In this document: positions 30,476-39,900 of the stretch, in pieces
Layout: every line of letters begins with the position of its first letter
How positions within the stretch are numbered: position 1 is the stretch's first letter
NCBI GenBank assembly: GCA_947471745.1
Contig: CANJKZ010000981.1
Coordinates: forward strand, 124,001-188,000
DNA from: Closterium sp. Naga37s-1
Taxonomy: Eukaryota > Streptophyta > Zygnematophyceae > Desmidiales > Closteriaceae
DNA length: 64,000 nucleotides
Direction of reading: 5' to 3'
Position numbers and translations under genes: made by a program
The notes under the pieces: model-generated
Database searches by the model: none
What the model was told of the DNA's origin: nothing
What the model saw: only the letters and a program-made list of their open reading frames with translations

Positions 30476-30695
30476 CTAGGAACTTAGTCCTTAGCCTCCC
30501 ACACCCCTCTAGTACCTCATACCCTAGTATAGCCTTAGTATAGCCAAATGTGGGCTCTGTTCCTTGCTTCTGCCCTTAGTGTACCCTAGTATGTGCCTTT
30601 TAAGGAGTACAGCACCCCACAAAAAGCCCTAGTGCCCTCTCCCATCTCATTAGTTCCTGGTAAGTTGGCTTCCTCCCAACCCAGCAGCTCGCGCT

Positions 30696-30742
30696 GGCCG
30701 CCTTCGGCGGCCGACGCTCGACAGCGCGGCCTTCGGCCGCGC
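30696..30742. other. Two GC-rich hairpins with TTC loops
   Basis: GGCCGCC-TTC-GGCGGCC (30,696-30,712) and GCGCGGCC-TTC-GGCCGCGC (30,724-30,742) are perfect palindromic hairpins 11 nt apart, just upstream of the first open frame of the LINE region. They could be structured leader RNA of the LINE or a dispersed palindromic repeat. Confidence 0.6.
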
Positions 30743-30902
30743 GAGAGGGGTGGCAAGGACGCAAAGGGAAGAAGCACTATAATATGAAGAGGTACAGCAC
30801 GGGGCACTAACAGCGGGGAACAAAACAAGCCCGGACGGCCAAGCATGGCTACGAGGGAAAAGGGGAAAGGGACGAAAGGGGGGGCCGCAAAACAGAACAC
30901 CG

Positions 30903-32492
30903 CTACAACAGGTTCAGAAGGTAAATCCGCCAACGCAGCCACCGGAGCACTAACGCGAGCGCAGGCACGAGCCCAAGGGGCGCTTCTTCAGCTGCCGTGG
31001 CCACCCACCGGAAACACGTCGCGCCCGGGCCCTCATTCTCGGCGGGAGACTCACTCTTCAGCGGCAGGTGCAGGAGGGACCACAAGCACTGGGCGGCAGC
31101 AGCACGAACTACACATTGCTGCATCTCATCGAGCTGGGGATCACGCGCGGCAATGGGCCGGCTCTGCAGCCCAGCATGCAGCTGATTAAGCACGGTCGCT
31201 AGGAGAGCGAGGCACTCACCCACATCTAACAGGCGCCGCTCCCAACGGACAATATCAGCTACGATCGAAGTGTCTGCAGCCCACCGACCCATCGAAGACC
31301 CAGGCTCAACAGAGGCTGTCCAAGAATCCCGCTCCAACCACCACCCCTCTGGCGGGTCAAGAGCATCCCCCGGAAGACCAGGAGAAGGAGAGCGGTGGCG
31401 AAACCGCGGCACCTGGGGCAACACATGCGGAGGGAGAGGACGATGTCGCTGCGGTCCCTGGTCCCCAGCAGGGGCCGGGGGGGCGGCAGGAATGGGAGAG
31501 ACCACGGGAGGGTCCACGCACGGCGCCGAGGGAGGAAGCTGAGACAGCGGCGGCACCGGAGGCTGGGGAACCGCCAAGGACGGCGTGAACGAGGACGGCA
31601 GGAGCGGGGACGCCAGAAGTGATGCCCACGTCGGCGACAGGTGTGGCGCTCGCGCCGAACCCAGACCCGATGACACAAACGGCGCCATCGACGGGGAGGG
31701 CAACGGGGGCGCCGACGCAGACGAGGGCTGCTGCAGCGACGAGGAGGCTTGGGTCGGCGGCGGATGAAACCGCGGAGGCGGCGGAGGCTGCACCAAAAGC
31801 TGCAAGTGAGGTGCCAGCTGCACCTGAGGCTGTGAGGCCTGGGCCAGAGGCCGCGAAGAATGCGAGGCAAGAGACTGTGACGGCCGGGGAGGGCGCCGGC
31901 GGCGGAAGGACTGGCCTCGGGCCCTTAGATAGGGATGGGTCAGCCCACGGGGAGAACGATAAATCGGCTCACGAGGCGTGGGTGGGACGACAGGCGCCTG
32001 GGAAGAACCGCCGCCCGCAGCGGCCGCAACAACATTAGCGGCGGCTCGGAGTAGGGCTGGCACCTGCCCGACCTGGGCCTCTGGTGGGGTGAACGCAGCA
32101 GGAGGACTCGCCCCAGGCAGTCGCCGGTGTGGAGGACAGCGCCGACCCGTCATCAACACACCGTCGCGAGAGAATGGCAGAAGCCGTGGAAGTGGAGGCG
32201 CTGGACGAGAGGGAGAGTGCGGCCGAGGACGCGGCGGAAGACGCGGCGGAGAGAAGAGCCGAGACGAGACAGAGCCGCCACCGAGGGGAAACAAGCCGTC
32301 AGCAGGCCCTGCGTGAGTAGGCCAACCAGCGTGCGGCAGGCCGACCGCCGCAAAACGCGGCGCCTGAAGCGGCAACAAGGGGAACGCGAAGGAGGGGCTG
32401 AGGCAGAGAAGGAGGCCTGGGGAACCTGGTGCGAGCAGTGGCGAGGGAAAAAGCAAGATCCGGGTACTGGAGGGAAAGACACGGAAGGCCAA
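30903..32492 (-). CDS. Hypothetical 529-codon open frame antisense to LINE 2 5' region
   Basis: A single minus-strand frame. The first two-thirds are Pro/Ser-rich. The last 150 residues look like folded helical protein (RWAADTSIVADIVRWERRLL, then LLATVLNQLHAGLQSRP, then AAAAQCLWSLLHLPLKSE). I recognise no domain. It may be a Gag-like or host protein whose gene abuts LINE 2, or merely the complement of the GC-rich LINE leader. The mixed composition of its C-terminal third favours real coding; the fragmented plus-strand frames opposite it are Gly/Ala/Arg-rich. Confidence 0.3.
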   Translation of the reverse strand: MAFRVFPSSTRILLFPSPLLAPGSPGLLLCLSPSFAFPLLPLQAPRFAAVGLPHAGWPTHAGPADGLFPLGGGSVSSRLFSPPRLPPRPRPHSPSRPAPPLPRLLPFSRDGVLMTGRRCPPHRRLPGASPPAAFTPPEAQVGQVPALLRAAANVVAAAAGGGSSQAPVVPPTPREPIYRSPRGLTHPYLRARGQSFRRRRPPRPSQSLASHSSRPLAQASQPQVQLAPHLQLLVQPPPPPRFHPPPTQASSSLQQPSSASAPPLPSPSMAPFVSSGLGSARAPHLSPTWASLLASPLLPSSFTPSLAVPQPPVPPLSQLPPSAPCVDPPVVSPIPAAPPAPAGDQGPQRHRPLPPHVLPQVPRFRHRSPSPGLPGDALDPPEGWWLERDSWTASVEPGSSMGRWAADTSIVADIVRWERRLLDVGECLALLATVLNQLHAGLQSRPIAARDPQLDEMQQCVVRAAAAQCLWSLLHLPLKSESPAENEGPGATCFRWVATAAEEAPLGLVPALALVLRWLRWRIYLLNLL

Positions 32493-33100
32493 AACGGCCT
32501 GACACGCGACAGAATGCTACCCCAATTAATGAAGGGGAGGAGGGTAGCGACAAAGAATATATCGAATCAGAGGAGGGAGACTCAGAAGATATCTCCCTAG
32601 AGGCAGAAGAAGGGGTCCCGAACACCGGCACAAACCAGGGGCAGAGGAGAGCGCGGAATGCACAACCCGCACAACCTGCACAGGAGGCCGAATCAAGCGA
32701 TCACACTGGCACGAGGACAGCAAACAAAGAACGCTCAGCATCAGATATTGCAGATGACGAGGCCACGTGGCAGAGGGTGAAGGAGTGGGACCTGTCACCC
32801 CTACGCAACAGCACCCAACCTTTCCTGGTGCGAAAGCTTCCTCCCAACATTTTGGGAATCTTCAGCTACTGCCTCACAATCCCCCTGCTGCGACTTTCCA
32901 AGAAACCAACCTGCCTGGGAGCCAGGCGAATGTTGCTATTTCTGCCACAACTCACACTACGAGCCAACATTGGGAAAGTACCCGGAAACAAGTGGAGCGA
33001 GGTGGCGACGAGACTGGACCATTTCAAGCTGGAGAAGTGGGACCTCCTGTACTCCCAGGCCTGCACCATACCCCAGAACTCACAACCGAGCCGTCATTAG
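32429..33100 (+). pseudogene. LINE 2 pre-RT region
   Basis: An open stretch with an acidic linker (EGEEGSDKEYIESEEGDSED) followed by KLPPNILGIFSYCLTIPLLR, ARRMLLFLPQLTLRANIGK and RLDHFKLEKWDLLYSQA. The last elements resemble the conserved pre-RT segment of such LINEs. The frame breaks just before the RT; the next part (33,170-33,420) continues in pieces. Confidence 0.5.
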
Positions 33101-33424
33101 CCAGACCCTGAAGGAATCTGTGCGAGGGCTGAGGGACTGGTTCGTAAAGCGAATCTGGCAAAAGCGGTAGCAGCGTTACAAACATCGCCACTCGCAGAAC
33201 CCTCACAGGAAACCCTGGAAGCACTAAAGGCGAAGCACCCAGAGGCGGGGAACGAAATCCCAAACTGGGCAACGGGATCTGCCGCAAGCAATCTGTCGAC
33301 GTCAGCGGAAACCTTTCGTGAGGTGCTAGCGAAATGCCCCAACAAAATCGGGGCTGGACCTTGAGGGACATTCTTCGAGCATCTACGAGACACCGCTCTG
33401 ACAAACGGCGAAGTATTCACATGA

Positions 33425-34435
33425 ATGCACAGCGTCGTCAACTACATCCTAAGCACCCACTTGCCTGCGGATCTGACGAAACTCTTGCTACCGTCTAGGC
33501 TGATAGCCCTGGAGAAACCAGACGGAGGCGTCAGAACCATAGCTGTAGGAGAAGCGATACTACGACTCACAGCTAAGGCAGCGTTAAGGGAGTTGAGCGC
33601 GCCTATCCAAGAATACTTCTTACCGGTGCAATTCGGAGTAGCAGTAAATGGAGGAGCAACGTGTATTATCCACACGGTCCGGGATCTCTTAACTGAGGAC
33701 CCAAAACGAGTGGCGCTGCAGCTAGATATCGAAAATGCCTTTAACTAGGTCGAACGGGCTGGTTTCTTCGAGTCACTGCATTTCTCGGGACTTAGCCGAA
33801 TTATACCACTCGTTCGTACACTCTATTGCAGGCCCTCCCACCTGCTGCTGGATCAAGGCTTTGCGGCACCACACATTGACAGCGCACGCGGGGTCCGCCA
33901 GGGAGACCTGTTAGGACCAATGCTATTCGCAGCAGCCATCCAACCGGCACTCCAGGTGGCAGCCGACATGCTTCCGACTGTCACGATTATGGCCTACGCT
34001 GACGATATCACGATCGTGGAAACTGCACCCGAGGCCTCACTAGCACTAGGTATAATCACCAGACACCCAACCAGCCGCGGCCTTAAGTGCAACCTCACGA
34101 AGTCATCAGCATGGAGCCCATCAGGCATACGAGTGGAAGCGGTGGACGGCATCCGAGTCTTGGGGAGCCCAATTTGGACCAGGGATTACGGGAGGCGCAT
34201 GATCACTACGTACCTGGAATCTGTGGCGACACCGCTAGACCTGATCGTCAGCATCCACCCACAACATGCGTTACTCCTGCTGTCACGCTGCATCTCACGG
34301 CGCATCTCGTACCTGCTCCGCACAACACCGGCGGATATGCTGCCATTAGAAGAGTGGCGGGACTGGAGTGAGGGATTGGTATGGACAGCACTAAGGGCGG
34401 CACACCTGCACGTGCCAAGAAAGGAAATCGAATAG
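33425..34435 (+). pseudogene. LINE 2 reverse transcriptase, one in-frame stop
   Basis: RT core. Motifs in order: LLPSRLIALEKPDGGVRTIA, VQFGVAVNGGATCIIHTVR, ALQLDIENAFN (catalytic Asp), GVRQGDLLGPMLFA, and YADDITIV (both catalytic Asp present). A TAG interrupts the frame right after ENAFN, at about 33,747, where relatives have a sense codon. Otherwise the domain is complete and far better preserved than the RTs of LINE copies 1 and 2. Confidence 0.75.
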
Positions 34436-34441
34436 AGCCTG

Positions 34442-35578
34442 GTGTGGAGGCAGGCGACCCTGCCGGTGTGCCTAGGCGGCCTGGGCCTGATAGATCCTGT
34501 CTCGGAGGCGCTGGCCCACTCCCTACTGAGCGGCATCCCCGAGCACCCAGACCACCTACTGAGGCAGGCTACACACCTTGTGTCACCGGAAAGCACTGCG
34601 GGGGCAGAACAGGGAGGGATGACCCTACGGGACCTCAAGAGCAAGCTGCCAGAGAGCGCACTAGAACTCCTGCACGAGCATCACCGTCAGAGGGGGGGGA
34701 AGGGGCGGCTGCAGCTAGGATTATCGAGTCATGTCAACCTGGACGGAGCAGCGGCACTGATAGGGGACACACGAATTGATAAGCCGGGAGTGGACAACAG
34801 GCATGTGGTGCGCCTCATAGCCCTGCAGGCGCCAGGGGCAGGAGACTGGCTACACGCCATACTCATGCGAGCGGACCTCACCTTCTCACCCGGGCAATTC
34901 GCCATAGCCCTCGGCTTCGGGCTTGGCCTCACTCTGGCAGTCACAGAGCACTGCCCCTGCCGCGGAAAATGCTCCAAGATAGCAGATCTAAGCCTGCCTA
35001 ATCACCTACTGAGATGCGCGGATGGAGGGGACCGCACCAACACCCACAACGCGCTGGTGTATGCAGTGCTAGGCATGACACGTGAGGCAGATTTCAACAC
35101 CTTGCACGAGACGACAGCCCTTTCGCCCCCTGTCAACCCTAAACGGGCGGACCTGGCCATCCATGACAAGGAGTCCGGTAAAACCTACGTCACAGACGTG
35201 ACGGTGACCGACCCAGTGCTGCAAAGGCGGGACACCCGGGGCAGGAAAGCACCAGGATGGGCAGCTGAGGACGCGGCCAGGACTAAAAGGGGACCCTATG
35301 AAGAGCGCCCACAGTATGCAGGGGTCCTGAGATTAGCAATGGAGACCTATCCGACTAGCGAAGGACACTCAGAAGTTCTTCCGAATTCTGGGCACGAGCG
35401 CGGCCAAGAAGAAGCACCGCCAAGGGAGGCTCACCACGGTGGCCTCCAGGCTGACCGCGCACTACCGACAATGCTGGTCGGTAATGCTGCAACGCTGCCA
35501 AGCCAATGCCCTGTTGGCGAAGTCCAACAGGGCGGCAGAGGCGTGATACCCCCAGGCCTGGCCCGACCCTTGAAATAA
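34442..35578 (+). CDS. LINE 2 C-terminal part: thumb, zinc finger, restriction-like endonuclease
   Basis: An open frame of 378 codons continuing from the RT after a single stop. It contains the thumb motif LPVCLGGLGLIDP, the module APGAGDWLHAILMRADLTF, a C/C/H/C zinc finger near residue 170 (CPCRGKC, then NHLLRC), and the endonuclease core near residues 235-258 (KRADLAIHD, then TYVTDVTVTDP), matching the PD-(D/E)xK-like pattern of R2-type endonucleases. That enzyme nicks the target to prime reverse transcription. The Pro of the usual R/K-P-D is Ala here. The last 60 residues are low-similarity. Confidence 0.65.
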   Translation: MWRQATLPVCLGGLGLIDPVSEALAHSLLSGIPEHPDHLLRQATHLVSPESTAGAEQGGMTLRDLKSKLPESALELLHEHHRQRGGKGRLQLGLSSHVNLDGAAALIGDTRIDKPGVDNRHVVRLIALQAPGAGDWLHAILMRADLTFSPGQFAIALGFGLGLTLAVTEHCPCRGKCSKIADLSLPNHLLRCADGGDRTNTHNALVYAVLGMTREADFNTLHETTALSPPVNPKRADLAIHDKESGKTYVTDVTVTDPVLQRRDTRGRKAPGWAAEDAARTKRGPYEERPQYAGVLRLAMETYPTSEGHSEVLPNSGHERGQEEAPPREAHHGGLQADRALPTMLVGNAATLPSQCPVGEVQQGGRGVIPPGLARPLK

Positions 35579-35639
35579 GTAATGGCACAGGTTGACTCAT
35601 CACATGCAAGGTTTGCTAGTGCTTAGGCAAGTCGATCGC

Positions 35640-36629
35640 CAGCACCACAAAGTCATCGACCTGCCAACGTAGCATCTCCGCGGCCCGCCAAAGCAGCTTG
35701 TGTGCGACTTGCCAACGCTGCACTCGCGCGGCTTGCCAACGCTGCATCCGCGAGGCGTGTTAACGATGCATTCGCAGGTGATTGTAAGCGCATGTGCAAG
35801 CGCCTACTCCACTGGTGCTCGTAGACAGTTATGCATGACGTGCACTGTCGCGCACATTGCGCAGGTTGTCACTCACATGCTGGCGGTTGCACCTGATGAG
35901 CCACGTCGACCACGTGCTGCCACGTCGGTCGACTTTGCCCTAGCAACCTCGACGACGTTCGCGACCCTCCGCAGAACCTCGTCGAGCAGGTAACTCTGTA
36001 GGTTGATGACCTTCGTCGTCGCGGGTCGACGACCTTCGTCGACCACCTTCGTCGACCACCTCGGTCGACATTCCAAAATGTCAGCTCCTCATTGGTCGAA
36101 GTTATGGCACACTCAAATTTCTGGCCTAAATTTGCCTGTGCATTCCCAACGGTGCGCAGGGTCAGACGCGGCCCTACGCAGATGAACAACCGCGAACCTC
36201 TGCACCAGCTGCGCCACTTGTACATATGCACAAGACGTCTGTATTGCACTCACGGATGCTTCAGTTACTCTTGCACGGATGCTAATACACCTCGTGTACA
36301 GGCAACCCTTGTACACCTGAAGAAGGTCGGCTGCACCTCCCGCACACCCGACCACGAAGTCAGTTTTGCCCATGCAAGGGCGGGGCCAACTTCCTTCAAC
36401 ACTCCCCTGCCGCGCTCACGCTTGGGCACCCTACGCACAAGAACCCAAGGGATTGTATACACGGGGAAAATCCTTCGGCGTGCACACAACACACAGCACG
36501 CCGGTCACCGCACCAGCCGTGCCGAAGGGCACGGCACCTACTGCTGCACATCATCGTCACCGCCGCCGACGTCAGCCAAACGAACTTGGCCGATCGCGAC
36601 GGAGCACTGGTTGAAGGTTGGAAATTGCA
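35640..36629 (-). mobile_element. Copia E, left fragment (3' LTR and end of internal region)
   Basis: Fossil LTR retrotransposon of the same family as Copia C. The 3' LTR ends at about 36,401 (TTCAACA) and is followed by the family's purine-rich tract region and then the end of the RNase H region. The LTR shares GCGGCTTGCCAACG and CGACCACGAAGTC-type motifs with LTR-C but is much diverged; its left limit is approximate. It is interrupted by Copia D and resumes at 43,668. It is broken and is the oldest layer of this region. Confidence 0.5.
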
Positions 36630-36634
36630 GCCCC

Positions 36635-36770
36635 TGTGAATGTAGAACTGAACGAGAATGTGTGAAACTAGGCAGCAGGGTGATACAAGTAGGAAACCCT
36701 AGCAATGTTGTACCCCCTAAGGCTAAACCCACTATAGCCTACACAATATGAACATGTATAATGTTTGACA
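36635..36770 (-). repeat. Copia D 3' LTR
   Basis: 136 bp, TG...ACA, nearly identical to the 5' LTR apart from a small difference at one end and a few substitutions. Very short for a Copia LTR. Confidence 0.85.
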
Positions 36771-36989
36771 CACCCCCATAGGCTAAGTGGGAGACAACCA
36801 GATGGTCACAAGACCAGTCAAAGCAAAACAAAGCAAGCTCAGGGTGGATCTCAAGGAAACCACACAAATTCCGAGCACAAGCAAGTGGTCACAAGACCAG
36901 TTCACATGCAGTTTGATAATAAAACAAGAGGTACAGTGATCACAACCTAACAAGAGTAAACATGCAGGTATATGTATATAGAGATCACA

Positions 36990-39900
36990 GTACAAGCAGA
37001 GTCAAGAAGTGAGCAAGTGAGGGAGAGTAGGCACAAGGCCTAGAACAGTACAGAAACGCTGATGGTCACAAGGCTGAAGCGCCTTGGTGAACACATCAGC
37101 AGTGTTGGCCCGAGTGGCCACGTAACGCAGACGAAGCTGACCACGCTGCTGCAGCTCTCGAGCAAGGAAGTAGCGCAGAGCGATGTGCTTCGTCCTGTGC
37201 TCCAGTCTGTGCTCCTCACACAAGGCAATGGCGGCCTTGTTGTCAACGTACAGCACTGGAGGAGAACGAGGCCGCTCTCCCAGGTCGGTCAGCAGGTAGG
37301 TGAGCCAGCGTAACTCCTGTGCAGCCATGGCTGTGGCGTAGATCTCAGCCTCACAACTGGAGCTGAGAACAGAAGAAGAGCGAGTAGAACGCCAAGAAAC
37401 TGAACCAGAGCCAAGGCTGAAGGTGTAACCCTGAGACGACCGCTGCGTAGCCTGGTCGTCAGCCCAAGAAGCGTCTGAGTGACCCGTGAGGACAACGTCG
37501 CTCCGACCTCCAAGCACGAGCCCCATGCCCGACGTACTGCACAAGTAGCGCAACACCCTCTTAGCGGCATCCATGTGCTCCTTCCGGTGACGGCCGGGAG
37601 CGACATAGCGTGCTAGGATGCTAAGAGGGTATGCCAGGTCAGGTCGAGTGCAGGTCATCAGGTACATGAGGCAGCCCACAAGCTCTGGATACGGGCCACT
37701 CGGCTCTACGGACTCATCCGAAGGCAGAGCTGAGAGCGAGTGACCGGTAGGCAGAGGAGTGGGCTGAGGCGAGGAGTACGTGAAGCGGAAGCGCTGAAGG
37801 ACCTGCTGCACCATGTGTGACTGAGTCAAGGTGATGGTGCGCTGTGCTCTGTCCCGGGTGATCCGCAAGCCAAGATAGCTTGTCAGCTCACCCAGGTCTG
37901 TGCACGTGTGTCTCTTCTGCAGCTCCGACTTCACGTGGGCGAGTGCCTCAGTGTCAGCAGTAGCAAAGACCAAGTCGTCTACGTAAACAAGAACGTAGAA
38001 CGGCGGCAGAGTGGTGTCGGTGCGTAGAAACAGCGACGGGTCAGCAGTAGAAGGAGCAAACCCAAGAGCAGCAAGAGTAGTCCTCAGTGTGTCGTGCCAC
38101 TCACGGGGTGCCTGGCGGAGACCGTAGACTGGCCGCCGGAGGCTCCACTGGGTACCAGGAGGGAACGACCCAGTGAAGCCAGGTGGGCGGCGCAGCCAGA
38201 TCTCCTCGTGCAGGCTGCCCTGTAAGAACGCAGTGCTGAAGTCAAGAGAGTGGAGCTCGTAGTCACGCTGAGCAGCGACGTGCAGCAGAACCCGAAGAGT
38301 GGTCATCTTCGGGGTCGGGGAGAAGGTCTGGAAGAAGTCAACTCCCTCTCGCTGACTGAAGCCTCGTGCAACGTAACGCGCCTTGAAGACAGGCGGAGAA
38401 CCCGGCGGCCGCTTCACCCTGAAAATCCACATGCCACTGACGATGTTCGCCCCAGGTGGGGGAACCTCGTCGACGTAGGTGCCTGTGGACTTCCAGGAAG
38501 CCATCTCTGCGTCCATGGCTGTCTGCCACTGAGAGGAGTAGGGACCCTCCATCGCCTCTGCGTAGGAGCGTGGGGTCGGGATGTCTGGTGCATCCGGGTC
38601 TCCCTCAGGGGCAACTAGCATGGACACGAGATGAGGCAAAGCAGCGGCAAAGCACTCAAACTCCTCCTGTCTGTCCTCAAGGACGTCCGTGCCAAGAGCA
38701 CACTCACCCCCGACAGACGGAGGACAGACAGACTCAGACTCAGACTCAGCAACAAGGCTAGCGGCGTAGTCTAGACGACAGGCAGCAGCAAAGTCAACAA
38801 GCTCAGCGACTAGAGCAGACGCAGCAGAGGACTCAAAGGAAGGGTCAGTGACAGCAGTGGCAAGGAGACGCGTGACAGTAGGACTGGCAGCACGAAGAGA
38901 GTCAGACTCCGGGTCAGCAAGAGCAGGAAGAGAGGACGCTGGTGGAGACGGCAGTGGGACACGCTGTGGAGCAGTAGAGGGACGCAGGGTCATATAGTGA
39001 GTGCCAAGGACAGGAGGAGGACGCTGACGTGGAACACGACGACCAGCGCGGACAGCGCGGACAGGCGACTCTGGACGCGACTCAGACGACTCTGGACGAG
39101 TCTCAGGCGACGGAGGACGAGACTCAGGCTCACGACGCTCCGTAAGACCTCCCGTCGGCGCAGTGTAGGGAGAAGGACCAGGAAGTGGAGAGACTGGCTG
39201 TAACTGTGACTGCGACTGGACAAGAGGTGGACTCAGTAGGGGAGGAGTAGGACCAGGAGAGGGCGGAAGGCCAAGAACCTGCTGAAGGAGCGGAACGTAG
39301 TACGGTCGTGGCCGCTCAGCACCTCCAGCTCCAACCCCCTCAGCAGGGCCAGTCCCAGCAGCTCCAGCAGCACCGCCAGCAGCAGCAGGGTCCCCAGCAG
39401 CTCCAGTACCAGCAGCACCTCCAGCAGTGCCAGCAGCACCACCAGCAGCAGCAGCACCTCCAGCAGCTCCAGCAGCACCAGTACCAGCAGCACCTCCAGC
39501 AGCGCCAGCAGCACCGCCAGCAGCAGCAGTACCACCAGCAGCTCCAGTAGCTCCAGCACCAGTAGCACCTCCAGCAGCGCCAGCAGCACCAGCAGCACCT
39601 CCAGCAGCGCCAGCCGCACCGCCAGCAGCAGCAGCACCTCCAGCAGCTCCAGCAGCACCAGAACCAGTAGTACCTCCAGCAGCGCCAGCAGCACCTCCAG
39701 CAGCAGCAGTACCTCCAGCAGCTCCAGCAGCACCAGTAGCACCTCTAGCAGCGCCAGCCGCACCGCCAGCAGCAGCAGCACCTCCAGTAACTCCAGAAGC
39801 TCCAGAGTCCACGACACCGGGAGCGCCACTCCGGAGACTGCAGCGCCTAGCGTACCACTCTCGGAGCTGCTGGGGAGAGGGCAGCTCCCGCCTAGGAGGG

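Larger units (their letters stand above)
30800..35600 (+). mobile_element. LINE 2, RLE-type (R2-supergroup-like)
   Basis: Non-LTR retrotransposon, a different family from LINE copies 1-3 but of the same design. The coding region has a charged pre-RT part (from about 32,430), RT (33,425-34,435), and thumb, zinc finger and restriction-like endonuclease (34,442-35,578). There is no apurinic endonuclease domain. The 5' limit is uncertain; hairpins at 30,696 and an open frame beginning MATREKGKGTKGGAAKQNTA at 30,845 may belong to it. The 3' limit is just past 35,578, with no clear poly(A) tail or target duplication. A few stops and frame changes suggest a fairly recent loss. Confidence 0.7.
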
